A stretch of DNA of 64,000 nt. Origin: Blautia sp. An81 (GTDB lineage: Bacteria > Bacillota > Clostridia > Lachnospirales > Lachnospiraceae). The notes under the pieces were generated by a model. The model saw only the letters and a list, made by a program, of their open reading frames with translations, was not told where the DNA came from and did no database searches. This document shows, one piece after another, positions 1 to 8,161 of the stretch; within the stretch, counting starts at the first letter, position 1, and each line of letters starts with the position of its first letter. The stretch lies in contig NZ_NFHH01000008.1 of NCBI RefSeq assembly GCF_002161285.1, positions 107,443-171,442 of the forward strand, read 5' to 3'. The position numbers and the translations under genes were made by a program.

Positions 1-783
1 CCAGAGGCCTGTGAGAAGGATTACCATAAGCGCCATGTGAAACCTGTAAGACAGAAATGGTTTGGCTGTGCCTGCTGTCCGCCAAACATTGCCAGACTGT
101 TGTCATCTCTGGCAGGATATGCTTTTGAGGAAAATGAACATGAACTTTATGTAAACTTGTATACGGGAGGAGTCCTGAATACAAGAAAAAACGGCAGAGA
201 AAATCAGATTACTTTTGAGACAGATTACCCCTGGAATGGTCAGGTAAAGATTACTATAGAAAATCAGGAGGATACAGAGTTTACTCTGGCCCTGAGGATT
301 CCCGGCTGGTGCAGCAGCTGCAGCCTGAAGATTAACGGAGAAGAAGTGGAAGCTGTTCCGGAAAAAGGCTATGTTCTGCTGAACAAAGTATGGAAAAATG
401 AAGATAATATTCTTTTGGAAATGGATATGCCGGTTCGACTGGTAGAAGCCAACCCGAAAGTCAGAGAAGATATCGGTAAGGCTGCGGTTATGAGAGGACC
501 TCTGGTCTATTGTCTGGAAGAAGCAGACAATGGGCCTCAGCTCCAGCAGATTTATCTGAAGGAAGAACCGAAATTTTGCACAGAATTCCAGCCGGAACTG
601 CTGAAAGGAGTAGTGACCATCAAGGCGGAAGGCAAACGTGTTTCTTCTCATGGATGGGAAGGTGAAGGACTGTACAGGACTTATACAGGAAAACAGTTCG
701 AAGATGCAGAATTGAAATTTATTCCTTACTATGCATGGACCAACCGCACGCCAGGGGAAATGGCTGTATGGGTCCGAGTGTAA
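1..783 (+). CDS. Beta-L-arabinofuranosidase, GH127 (DUF1680), C-terminal part
   Basis: The reading frame is open from the first base and ends at TAA 781-783, so only about the last 260 residues are present. The visible part opens with a CACCPPN motif about 22 residues in. In GH127 enzymes such as HypBA1 this cysteine pair belongs to the catalytic cysteine/zinc site (family knowledge). The remainder looks like the C-terminal beta-rich domains. The family is usually about 650 residues, so roughly 390 N-terminal residues lie upstream of the window. The enzyme removes beta-L-arabinofuranosyl groups, usually in the cytoplasm after oligosaccharide uptake. No signal peptide can be judged. It fits the arabinosidase locus at 42-51 kb but is 40 kb from it. 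A bidirectional terminator follows. Confidence 0.88.
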   Translation, partial: PEACEKDYHKRHVKPVRQKWFGCACCPPNIARLLSSLAGYAFEENEHELYVNLYTGGVLNTRKNGRENQITFETDYPWNGQVKITIENQEDTEFTLALRIPGWCSSCSLKINGEEVEAVPEKGYVLLNKVWKNEDNILLEMDMPVRLVEANPKVREDIGKAAVMRGPLVYCLEEADNGPQLQQIYLKEEPKFCTEFQPELLKGVVTIKAEGKRVSSHGWEGEGLYRTYTGKQFEDAELKFIPYYAWTNRTPGEMAVWVRV

Positions 784-857
784 GAGGAACCTGCAAATCC
801 AGGAGCCAATAATACGGTTAAATTTTCAAAAACTCCAATTTCAACCGCATAGAGCAG

Positions 858-907
858 AAAAAAGAACGGTTAAGATCACGCAAATCAGATTTTAACCGTT
901 CTTTTTT
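858..907. terminator. Bidirectional rho-independent terminator
   Basis: A perfect 11-bp stem (AGAACGGTTAA with TTAACCGTTCT) has an A-tract on the left and a T-tract on the right, so it can stop transcription from both sides. It sits between the converging GH127 gene and the DHHW gene. Confidence 0.9.
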
Positions 908-985
908 GATATTTCCGGCGAGAGACTGTTATATGCCAATATGAGAGAATACCTGCCGGGCGTTTTTGCAGTAAAATTCCTGATT

Positions 986-2347
986 TTATGGAATAATCGC
1001 TTCCTCATCTGCATCAGTACCATTAGAATCTGCGCCTTCTGCCTGTCCATTCTCCGTATCGCTTGTATCTGTCGTACCGTTTGTATCTTCCGCAGCACCA
1101 GCATCTTCTGAATCACTTACGTTTGCTGTGCTGTCTGTCTGGGACTCCGGCATGGGCTCCAGGCTGTCTGCCAGAGATGTATCTGTCATAAAAGTATCCA
1201 CATTATAAAGGAAGAGAATATCTGTGATGCTGTTGTCCGTCACCAGCCGATCCACATCGTCATAGTAATAACGGGGATCTATGACAATAATACTGCGGAA
1301 GTAAGGCTGGAAAAAAGGGATAAAGCAGTTTGCGTAAGAGTCTTTAAAAATCAGGAGGTTTTTGTTTTCCTCTACAGGAGTGGTGATGTCGATCCGGCTG
1401 TGGTTTCCTCCGAAGAACACTTCATACTGATCTTTTTGCTCCAAAGCCCTGCTTTCGTACATGGAAGCAGTTTTTTCGCCCTCTTCCACATAGTTTACTA
1501 CATATTCGGTGCTTACATCCTGGGGAACATAGATGTCAATGGTGTCCCGAGATCTGTCATATCCGCTTTTGGAGGCCAGGGTTCCGGAAAAGGTATGAGA
1601 TACAGGGTAAACGGTATAGTCCTGTGCCGGCTCTGAAATCCCAAGGGCGCTGTAAATGGTGTCAAAGGCATACCGGGCCCCCAGACTGGTCCAATGGTGG
1701 TCTGTTTTGTAATAAATAGCCTCGTCCCGATGAGAGGACATGGTTTCTGTCAGATCCACAAAGGTAAGAACATCACCTACAGTTTCCTCTGCCAGGGCAA
1801 TATCCTGGGATTGATCCCGGACAGGCGCATTGGCAGGCGTCAGCTGTTCCAGAATATAGGCAGCATTGGGAACCAGACTCATAACCGTATTCACGTCTTC
1901 ATGGCGCTGGGCGAATTCCCGGATGGCATTTAAGTTATCGTTTACAGAATCATCATCTATATTATTTTCAGGAACCTGCATAAGATATCCCTGCTTTCCT
2001 ATATAGACACCGTTAGACTCTCTTTTTCCCAGGGCCATATCCTCCAGGACCTTCAGATTGATCCACTGGTCCCGGAAAACGAACTGGTCGGTGACATAAT
2101 CTTCCATATCCGTCATAAATTTGCCGCTGGCCAGATTGGTCAGAGAGAATTCCGGAGCCTGAGCCAGCATGCGGTTTTCAGATTCCGAATATTCTTTGTC
2201 CGGCATAAAGATGTTAAGAACTATAGCAAGGACCATGAAAAGAAGGAAAATACAGGTAATCCTGAAATAAATTTTTCCAGTTCTTTGCCGATATATCCTG
2301 GCCCTCTTTTTTTGCCTTTCTTCAGGGGTTAATCGCTTTTTTTTCAT
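986..2347 (-). CDS. DHHW family protein (AlgX/AlgJ-like O-acetylation partner)
   Basis: This 453-residue protein has a basic N-terminus and one membrane anchor at about residues 27-47, followed by an extracytoplasmic SGNH-like domain. Asp216-His-His-Trp219 gives the family its DHHW name, and the nucleophile-type serine motif KDSY lies at about 335-338. In known systems such a protein moves acetyl groups onto exported polysaccharide together with an MBOAT membrane protein, and the MBOAT gene is directly upstream. Residues about 399-453 form an acidic Ser/Thr/Asp/Glu/Gly tail that is not part of the catalytic fold. It is the last gene of a four-gene minus-strand set and ends at the shared terminator. 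The polymer modified (teichoic acid, capsule or other) cannot be told from sequence. Confidence 0.85.
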   Translation of the reverse strand: MKKKRLTPEERQKKRARIYRQRTGKIYFRITCIFLLFMVLAIVLNIFMPDKEYSESENRMLAQAPEFSLTNLASGKFMTDMEDYVTDQFVFRDQWINLKVLEDMALGKRESNGVYIGKQGYLMQVPENNIDDDSVNDNLNAIREFAQRHEDVNTVMSLVPNAAYILEQLTPANAPVRDQSQDIALAEETVGDVLTFVDLTETMSSHRDEAIYYKTDHHWTSLGARYAFDTIYSALGISEPAQDYTVYPVSHTFSGTLASKSGYDRSRDTIDIYVPQDVSTEYVVNYVEEGEKTASMYESRALEQKDQYEVFFGGNHSRIDITTPVEENKNLLIFKDSYANCFIPFFQPYFRSIIVIDPRYYYDDVDRLVTDNSITDILFLYNVDTFMTDTSLADSLEPMPESQTDSTANVSDSEDAGAAEDTNGTTDTSDTENGQAEGADSNGTDADEEAIIP

Positions 2348-2389
2348 AATAACTGAATGATTCCTTCTATAAAAGTATTTCCCTTAATC

Positions 2390-3802
2390 CTAGAATCGGA
2401 AGTAAAGGAAAGGATTGTAAGTTGCGTTCACCAGGTAGGCGATAGAAAAAACAAATATGGCAGTGTAGACTACAACAGCCCCTATGGAAGGAGAATTTCC
2501 CGGCTTCAGAGCCAACTTTCGGAATTTCTTCCACACAAAGGGAGTGGCGCAGAAAAAGCAGATTACCAGAAGAATCAGATTTCCTGCAAGGTAGTACAGA
2601 CCGGTAGAATCAATGACCCCATGGCCGCCGATGCCAAACATATTTCCCAGGTACGCCAAAGCGTCTGTCAGGGAAGAAGAGAAAAACAGTACCCAGCCCA
2701 ATAACACCAGCACAAAGGAATAAATCTGCTGGACTATATCCGGCAGTTTCTGAAGCTTAGGCGCCAGGAAATATTTTTCCAGAAGAAGGAGCAGACCATA
2801 GTAAAGGCCCCAGAACATAAAGTTCCAGGCAGCTCCGTGCCAGAAACCTGTGAGCATCCATACCACCAGGATATTCCGTACGTGCTTCAGCCTGGATACC
2901 CGGTTGCCTCCAAGGGGAATATATACATACTCCCGGAACCAGGTGCTCAGAGAGATATGCCATCTTCTCCAGAAATCCGTAATACTTTTGGATATGTATG
3001 GATAATTGAAGTTTCGTACGAACTCAAAGCCAAACATCTTTCCAAGCCCTACTGCCATATCGGAATAACCGCTGAAATCGAAGTAGATCTGCATGGCGTA
3101 AGCCAGGCATCCGATCCAGGCTGTGAGAACAGAACGTTGATCAGGGGCAATAGCCACAATGGCGTCGAAAGTCATACCGATATTGTTTGCCAGAAGGACT
3201 TTTTTCCCAAGACCTCTCAGGAACCAGGCAACGCCCTGACCAAATTTGTAGAGACTCAGTTGCCTCTGGACAAGCTGGGCGTCGATATCTGCATAGCGGA
3301 CAATAGGACCGGCAATGAGCTGAGGAAACATGGTAACGTAAGTGCCGAAATTTATAAAGTTTTTCTGCACCGGAACCTCTCCTTTATATACATCGATGAT
3401 ATAGGAAAGGGTCTGGAAGGTATAAAAGGAAATACCTACGGGAAGCGCCAGCTCCCGGTAGGGAATATCCACAGGAAGGATGGCATTTATATTGTCCAGC
3501 AGGAATCCATAGTATTTAAAGAATCCGAGAATAGCCAGGTTGACTGCTACTGTAAACCAGAAGCTAAAACGCAGAAATTTCTGGTTATCATCCTCACGAT
3601 ATTTATGGATTTCAATTCCGCTTATATAGTTAAAGACAATGCTGAAAAGCATCAGAAATACATATACAGGTTCTCCCCAGGCGTAGAAAATCAGACTGAC
3701 AATGAGAAGAACTGCATTTTTCAGCTTCCAGGGCACCAGAAAGTACAAAAGCAGAGTTATGGGCAGGAAGACGAAAAGAAAGAAAATGCTGCTGAATATC
3801 AT
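2390..3802 (-). CDS. MBOAT family membrane O-acyltransferase (AlgI/DltB-like)
   Basis: This 470-residue polytopic membrane protein has MBOAT signatures: a WRRWHIS segment with His282, then FREYVYIPLGG, and the conserved GFWHG histidine at about 322. Length matches the AlgI/PatA type. Family knowledge says it hands acetyl groups across the membrane to an extracytoplasmic acetyltransferase, here most likely the DHHW protein encoded 42 bases downstream. The start has several hydrophobic residues immediately (MIFSSIFFLF), typical of this family. Genes on either side run in the same direction with short gaps, so one transcript is likely. Confidence 0.92.
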   Translation of the reverse strand: MIFSSIFFLFVFLPITLLLYFLVPWKLKNAVLLIVSLIFYAWGEPVYVFLMLFSIVFNYISGIEIHKYREDDNQKFLRFSFWFTVAVNLAILGFFKYYGFLLDNINAILPVDIPYRELALPVGISFYTFQTLSYIIDVYKGEVPVQKNFINFGTYVTMFPQLIAGPIVRYADIDAQLVQRQLSLYKFGQGVAWFLRGLGKKVLLANNIGMTFDAIVAIAPDQRSVLTAWIGCLAYAMQIYFDFSGYSDMAVGLGKMFGFEFVRNFNYPYISKSITDFWRRWHISLSTWFREYVYIPLGGNRVSRLKHVRNILVVWMLTGFWHGAAWNFMFWGLYYGLLLLLEKYFLAPKLQKLPDIVQQIYSFVLVLLGWVLFFSSSLTDALAYLGNMFGIGGHGVIDSTGLYYLAGNLILLVICFFCATPFVWKKFRKLALKPGNSPSIGAVVVYTAIFVFSIAYLVNATYNPFLYFRF

Positions 3803-3830
3803 ATTTTAATATCCTTTCTGATTATTTTTA

Positions 3831-4316
3831 TCATAAACTGTTCCGGAAGGCTTCATCAGCCTGTCCGGCATCGGGATGTACGATATAGAGGATGAAATTT
3901 CCCTGTACATCCAGAACATGGTCTTCCAGCATGGCATACTGTTCAATCCCATACCCCTCAAAGCTGTTCATCTGGGTTTCCAGCCGTGTGTTAATGGCTT
4001 CGGTTACAGCTTCTGCCTGAGAGTTGTCTTTTAATTTAATGATCAAAAGTTCCTGAGCATCCATATTGCTGGCAGGGGAGTACAGGGTAACACCTTCATA
4101 ATCTTCAGGGTTCAGTCCATAAAATTTCTGGAACATCCGGTTATTGCTTTCCTGCATTCCCTCCAGATCCAGAGTATCTACTACACTTTCTGTAACATCT
4201 TCCAAAGAGGCGCTGCTGCTTTTATCTCCAGCCTGGAGGACAATAACAAAGACCAGAAGAGCCGCAACCATGGCGATGCGGATGATTGTTAATACAGAGA
4301 TAGACTTATTATTCAT
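3831..4316 (-). CDS. DUF4358 domain membrane-anchored protein
   Basis: This 161-residue protein has one N-terminal transmembrane segment (about residues 10-28) and a small extracytoplasmic domain that matches what I know as DUF4358. That family is regularly found between SGNH and MBOAT genes in Clostridia, and no biochemical function is established. Its start overlaps the end of the SGNH hydrolase gene by 8 bases, which suggests translational coupling. I infer that it is an accessory subunit of the O-acetylation complex. Confidence 0.8.
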   Translation of the reverse strand: MNNKSISVLTIIRIAMVAALLVFVIVLQAGDKSSSASLEDVTESVVDTLDLEGMQESNNRMFQKFYGLNPEDYEGVTLYSPASNMDAQELLIIKLKDNSQAEAVTEAINTRLETQMNSFEGYGIEQYAMLEDHVLDVQGNFILYIVHPDAGQADEAFRNSL

Positions 4317-5142
4317 TTTCAGTCACCTCCGTGATCATATCAATAGCCCAGTATTCATAAAAGGCTTTCTGCATATGGATTCCGTCCACATCATAGAGAT
4401 CTCTGTGGGTTTCTACTTCTTCTGTAATATCGATATAAGGAATACTGTTATCCTCACAATGCTGGCTGATGGCCTCGTTCCAATCTGGGATATCCTGTAT
4501 CCTTTCAGAAACTTCCTTACTATAGCTTTCAAGAGCAGAGGAGGTAACAGGGATAATTGAGTTTACATAAACTATAGCCTGAGGAAGAAGGGTCTGCAGT
4601 TCTTCAATGGTCTTGTCCAAATCTGAGAGATAGTCATTTACGCTGCTCCAATATCCAACATCATTAAGACCATAACAAAGAATGATATTGGAGGGGTTTA
4701 AACTGACCAGCTGGTCAGTATAAGTGTCAATGTCCTGGATAGTTCCTCCTAAAGCAGCAAAAACATGGCTTTCATCTACCAGATTATAAGAAGAGAATCC
4801 CATAGCTCTGGAATCGCCCATAATGGCTATATCAGTGAACTGCGCCCACACGTCCAGGTCGCCGCTTTCCAGAGCTGCTTTACGTTCAGCTCTGCGCAGC
4901 TGTCTCAACTCTTCTTCAATGGAAGCAGTGTCAGTGGCCTCCAGTCCTTCTATGTAAGCAACTCCCTCTTTAACATCATCTGTTGCAATATTTTGTCCTG
5001 ACAGGGCAATAAAAATAACAATTCCGATGATCACTGCCACAGCGGCCAATTCCAGGAATAGCCGTTTTCGAGGATTTCGGAACTGTTTTTTGAAAAATCT
5101 CCGTATCCGCCGGGAAAGCGGATATTTTTTCCTTTTCTGCAT
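4309..5142 (-). CDS. SGNH/GDSL-type hydrolase or acetyltransferase, membrane-anchored
   Basis: The protein is 277 residues with a very basic N-terminus (about 1-28), a transmembrane anchor (about 29-49), a charged coiled stretch, then an SGNH domain. The block I motif GDS is at 109-111, block III GLND at 158-161, and the block V Asp/His pair DGIH at 253-256. SGNH proteins in these cassettes either add or remove O-acetyl groups on surface polymers. It is the first gene of the cassette. The start is supported by a GAGGGG element just upstream. A TATAAT-like box lies at 5174-5179 on the minus strand, but I see no good -35 for it. Confidence 0.88.
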   Translation of the reverse strand: MQKRKKYPLSRRIRRFFKKQFRNPRKRLFLELAAVAVIIGIVIFIALSGQNIATDDVKEGVAYIEGLEATDTASIEEELRQLRRAERKAALESGDLDVWAQFTDIAIMGDSRAMGFSSYNLVDESHVFAALGGTIQDIDTYTDQLVSLNPSNIILCYGLNDVGYWSSVNDYLSDLDKTIEELQTLLPQAIVYVNSIIPVTSSALESYSKEVSERIQDIPDWNEAISQHCEDNSIPYIDITEEVETHRDLYDVDGIHMQKAFYEYWAIDMITEVTENE

Positions 5143-5547
5143 TATATATGTCCCCTCGTTTTACTTCTATATTATTATACTATTTATTTATGCTTCAAAA
5201 TTCAGTCGGGATTTCCGGAAGAATCTCCGGCAGATAAAATTTATCTTTTATTATTATAAAGCTTTTTTAAAATATGGCAATATGTGACATGCATCGACAC
5301 GAAAAAAATACAAAAAAATTTGGAGATGTCTGGTCATATAAACGATGGGAGAGGGAAAGAAGAAACAAAGTGCATAAAAAATGTATGAAACATCCGCTGA
5401 TAAGAGCAGATATGATTTTGAACAGATTACCATAATAAAGCAGAAAAGAGCAAAAGGGAGAATTCCATGGAAACCTATTGAAGTCTCCCTGAATTGGTGC
5501 TAAGATTCAGCTGAAAAAGATGAATAAAAGGAAAGAGGCATTGACTT
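5143..5547. other. AT-rich intergenic region
   Basis: About 400 bases separate the divergent O-acetylation operon from the small ORF at 5548. It should hold the promoters of both. A minus-strand TATAAT-like box is at 5174-5179, and an imperfect inverted GGGAGA/TCTCCC pair lies near 5457-5497. I see no longer ORF or RNA gene. Confidence 0.4.
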
Positions 5548-5703
5548 ATGAGCAATAAGAGAGAAGAAAAGAAAGAGAGAAGAACATTCAAAGAGAAACT
5601 TCATGACTATATGATGGATATGTCCAGAATCTCACCTTCAGGAATCACAGACCGCCATGAAGAATATTACTTTCATATTAACCGGTACTATAGATTTGAA
5701 TAA
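5548..5703 (+). CDS. Small basic protein of 51 residues, unknown function
   Basis: ATG at 5548 is preceded by an AAGAGG ribosome binding site with about 9 bases of spacing, and TAA at 5701-5703 ends a 51-codon frame. The first 20 residues are strongly charged (Lys/Arg/Glu rich). The second half contains a DRHEEYYFH-like stretch followed by NRYYRFE. There is no signal peptide or membrane segment. A strong terminator starts 56 bases after the stop, so the ORF forms a complete monocistronic unit. I do not recognise the family. The good ribosome site, non-random C-terminal composition and dedicated terminator argue that it is real. Confidence 0.6.
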   Translation: MSNKREEKKERRTFKEKLHDYMMDMSRISPSGITDRHEEYYFHINRYYRFE

Positions 5704-5758
5704 TAGAGAAAGTAATATATATGATGTAAAATAAGAGTTTTCATATTTGTCCCAAAGT

Positions 5759-5828
5759 GCGGATATTTTTACATTCCTTCCAGATGTACAGAGCAGAAAG
5801 GAAAGGATGTAAAAATATCCGCTTTTTT
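5759..5828 (+). terminator. Strong rho-independent terminator after the 51-aa ORF
   Basis: A near-perfect 20-bp stem (one bulged T) runs GCGGATATTTTTACAT... to ...ATGTAAAAATATCCGC and is followed by TTTTTT. It isolates the small gene from the importer operon downstream. Confidence 0.88.
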
Positions 5829-5903
5829 ATTCCCGCGAGCAACGAGCCAAGCGGGCATGCTCGCATGTCCATTTGGCGACTGCCGCGAGGGTCTTTGACT
5901 CTA

Positions 5904-6055
5904 TGGAGCTGTTGCATTGATCGTATGTCAGGAACATTTATACATTTTATGCGAATTTGTCGAGTACCCCTTTGAGACCATAGGGTAAAAAGCTCTCTGG
6001 GCGGGATGCTTTTACAGAGATTTTACGTAGTTTTTCTACAAATGCGATAGTTTAA
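5904..6055 (+). repeat. Hairpin repeat element, copy 1 (MITE-like, right arm decayed)
   Basis: The left arm, from GAGCTGTTGCATTGAT to about 5972, is nearly identical to 37014-37082, including TTTATACATTTTATGCGAAT. The right end, ATGCGATAGT at 6042-6051, matches the outer inverted end ATGCGACAGC of the other copy at 37147-37156. The two copies therefore have almost the same length (about 144 and 142 bp). The middle and right arm of this copy have diverged and no longer pair well. It lies just upstream of the Ugp-like importer. The stretch 5829-5903 before it is GC-rich and non-coding. Confidence 0.7.
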
Positions 6056-6146
6056 AAATAATTTACTGCTTAAAATATCAACTGTTCGAGTAAAAAAATG
6101 CGTGTAGAAAATTTACAAGATTTAAAAGAAGGAAGGAGAAAACGCC

Positions 6147-7292
6147 GTGTCAGAGATTACATTAAGAAATGTATGTAAAGAGTATGACAAAGGGCACTTT
6201 GCAGTGAAAGACTTTAACCTGGATATCCAGGACAAGGAATTCATCATCTTTGTTGGCCCCTCCGGCTGCGGCAAGTCCACCACGCTGCGCATGATCGCAG
6301 GACTGGAGGATATCAGCGATGGAGAACTATGGATCGATGGAGACCTTTGCAATTATTATGAACCAAAGGACAGGGGGCTGTCCATGGTATTTCAGAACTA
6401 TGCTCTGTATCCCAACATGACCGTGTATGGAAACCTGGCCTATGCTCTGAAAATCCGTAAGGTTCCAAAAAAGGAAATTGATGAGAGAGTACATAAAGTG
6501 GCCAAGACCCTGGAGATCGAACATCTTCTGGACAGAAAACCGGCTGCCCTTTCCGGAGGTCAGAAACAGAGAGTGGCTATCGGAAGCGCTATTATCCGGA
6601 AACCAAAGGCCTTCCTTATGGATGAACCCCTGTCCAACCTGGATGCCAAACTGAGAGCCCAGATGCGTGTAGAACTGGCAAAGCTTCATGAAGAACTGGA
6701 AACGACGATTATATATGTAACTCATGACCAGACCGAGGCCATGACCCTGGGAACCAGGATCGTGGTTATGAAAGACGGTGTAGTGCAGCAGGTAGAAGCA
6801 CCTATCCAGCTTTACAACAATCCGGCAAACCTTTTTGTGGCAGGTTTTATCGGCTCTCCTTCCATGAACTTCTTCGACGCCTATGTAGGAGAGGAAGAGG
6901 GAAAAGTTGTGGTCTATCTGGGCGGCAGCGAGCTTGGAAAGAAAGTCTTCTTAAGAGGCGAGAAAGCGGAAGTCGCAAGACAGAGAGAGATGAACAAAAA
7001 GGTAGTCCTGGGAATCCGTCCGGAAGACGTCTATGATTACAAAGAGGCAAAGGAAAGAGGCATCCACATGGACACCCAGGGGCTGGAAGAAACTGTCTCT
7101 GCCAGAGAAATGCTGGGAGCTGAGGTTATTCTTTACTTTGACGCCCAGGGCAAAACCCATGCGGTAAGGTTAAGTCCGGAGAATCAGACCCAGACCGGAG
7201 AGAAAGCGGACTTTTACTTTGACACGGACAGGATCCACATCTTTGATAAAGATACAGAAGAAAACATTTATTACAGAGAGGAGATTCGGTAA
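6147..7292 (+). CDS. ABC importer ATP-binding protein, UgpC/MsmK type
   Basis: This 381-residue ATPase has Walker A GPSGCGKST at 37-45, the ABC signature LSGGQKQRV at 135-143, Walker B ending LMDEP at about 157-161, the THDQTEA switch histidine, and a C-terminal TOBE-type regulatory region, which is the MalK/UgpC/MsmK architecture. GTG at 6147 is the start, with GGAAGGAG upstream. It overlaps the first permease by one base (TAATG). It energises the transporter of the next three genes. The substrate is inferred from the GDPD and phosphatase genes downstream, so glycerol-3-phosphate or its diesters are likeliest. The family also serves many sugars. Confidence 0.92.
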   Translation: MSEITLRNVCKEYDKGHFAVKDFNLDIQDKEFIIFVGPSGCGKSTTLRMIAGLEDISDGELWIDGDLCNYYEPKDRGLSMVFQNYALYPNMTVYGNLAYALKIRKVPKKEIDERVHKVAKTLEIEHLLDRKPAALSGGQKQRVAIGSAIIRKPKAFLMDEPLSNLDAKLRAQMRVELAKLHEELETTIIYVTHDQTEAMTLGTRIVVMKDGVVQQVEAPIQLYNNPANLFVAGFIGSPSMNFFDAYVGEEEGKVVVYLGGSELGKKVFLRGEKAEVARQREMNKKVVLGIRPEDVYDYKEAKERGIHMDTQGLEETVSAREMLGAEVILYFDAQGKTHAVRLSPENQTQTGEKADFYFDTDRIHIFDKDTEENIYYREEIR

Positions 7293-8161
7293 TGAACACA
7301 GGGAAGAAGAAAAAATTAAACTGGACCCCATACTGCTATCTGATCCCATGTATGCTGGTGTTCGCCATATTCCTGTTCTATCCCTTTTTCAAGACCATTT
7401 ATCTCAGCCTTTTCCTGACAGACAGAATGGGACAGGCTAAGATTTTTGTAGGGATGCAGAACTATATAGACCTTCTTACTTCTGAATCATTCAGAAACAG
7501 TCTGAAGGTAACTTTGATCTTTGTTGTGATCGTAGTTATCGGGGGCATGCTCCTGGGCCTGATCGCAGCGGTTCTGTGCAACAAGGCTTTCCCGGGAATC
7601 CGGGCTTTCAGTACCGCATATGCCCTGCCTATGGCTATTGCTTCCAGTTCTGCGGCAATGATCTTCCAGATCATGCTCCACCCTACTGTTGGTATTGTGA
7701 ACAAACTTACAGGGCTGGATATTAACTGGCTGAATGATCCCGACACTGCCCTGGTCTGTGTGGCGATCCTGACTGCCTGGCTGAACAGCGGCATTAACTT
7801 TCTGTATTTCTCAGCAGGGCTGGGCAATATTGACGAGACCATCTATGAGAGAGCTTCCGTAGACGGAGCAAGCGGCGTGCAGCAGTTCTTCAGCCTGACT
7901 CTGCCGGGACTTTCTCCGATCATGTTCTACACACTGGTTGTAAATATTATCCAGGCATTTCAGTCCTTTGGACAGATCAAGATCCTGACCGAAGGAGGCC
8001 CGGACGAGGCGACAAATGTTATCGTGTATTCCATTTACCGTGACGCTTTCTTTAACTACCGTTTCGGAAGTGCCGCAGCTCAGTCCGTGATCCTGTTTAT
8101 TATTATCATGATCATTACACTGATTATGTTCAGACTTGAAAAGAAAGGAGTAAGCTACTAA
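7292..8161 (+). CDS. ABC importer permease, UgpA/MalF type
   Basis: This 289-residue polytopic protein carries the inner-membrane component EAA-like loop (ERASVDGASG...LPGLSP) that docks with the ATPase. It has about six membrane helices. Start ATG 7292 overlaps the ATPase stop and its own stop overlaps the next ATG, showing tight coupling. Its partner permease is the next gene. Confidence 0.92.
   Translation: MNTGKKKKLNWTPYCYLIPCMLVFAIFLFYPFFKTIYLSLFLTDRMGQAKIFVGMQNYIDLLTSESFRNSLKVTLIFVVIVVIGGMLLGLIAAVLCNKAFPGIRAFSTAYALPMAIASSSAAMIFQIMLHPTVGIVNKLTGLDINWLNDPDTALVCVAILTAWLNSGINFLYFSAGLGNIDETIYERASVDGASGVQQFFSLTLPGLSPIMFYTLVVNIIQAFQSFGQIKILTEGGPDEATNVIVYSIYRDAFFNYRFGSAAAQSVILFIIIMIITLIMFRLEKKGVSY

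Noticed and set aside
103..651. 182-codon minus-strand ORF opposite the GH127 gene
   Set aside because: It is antisense to a clearly recognised enzyme; hydrophobic codon shadow without a ribosome site.
5757..5975. 72-codon plus-strand ORF covering the terminator and hairpin repeat
   Set aside because: It runs through a perfect terminator stem and the non-coding repeat, has no ribosome site, and its composition is random.
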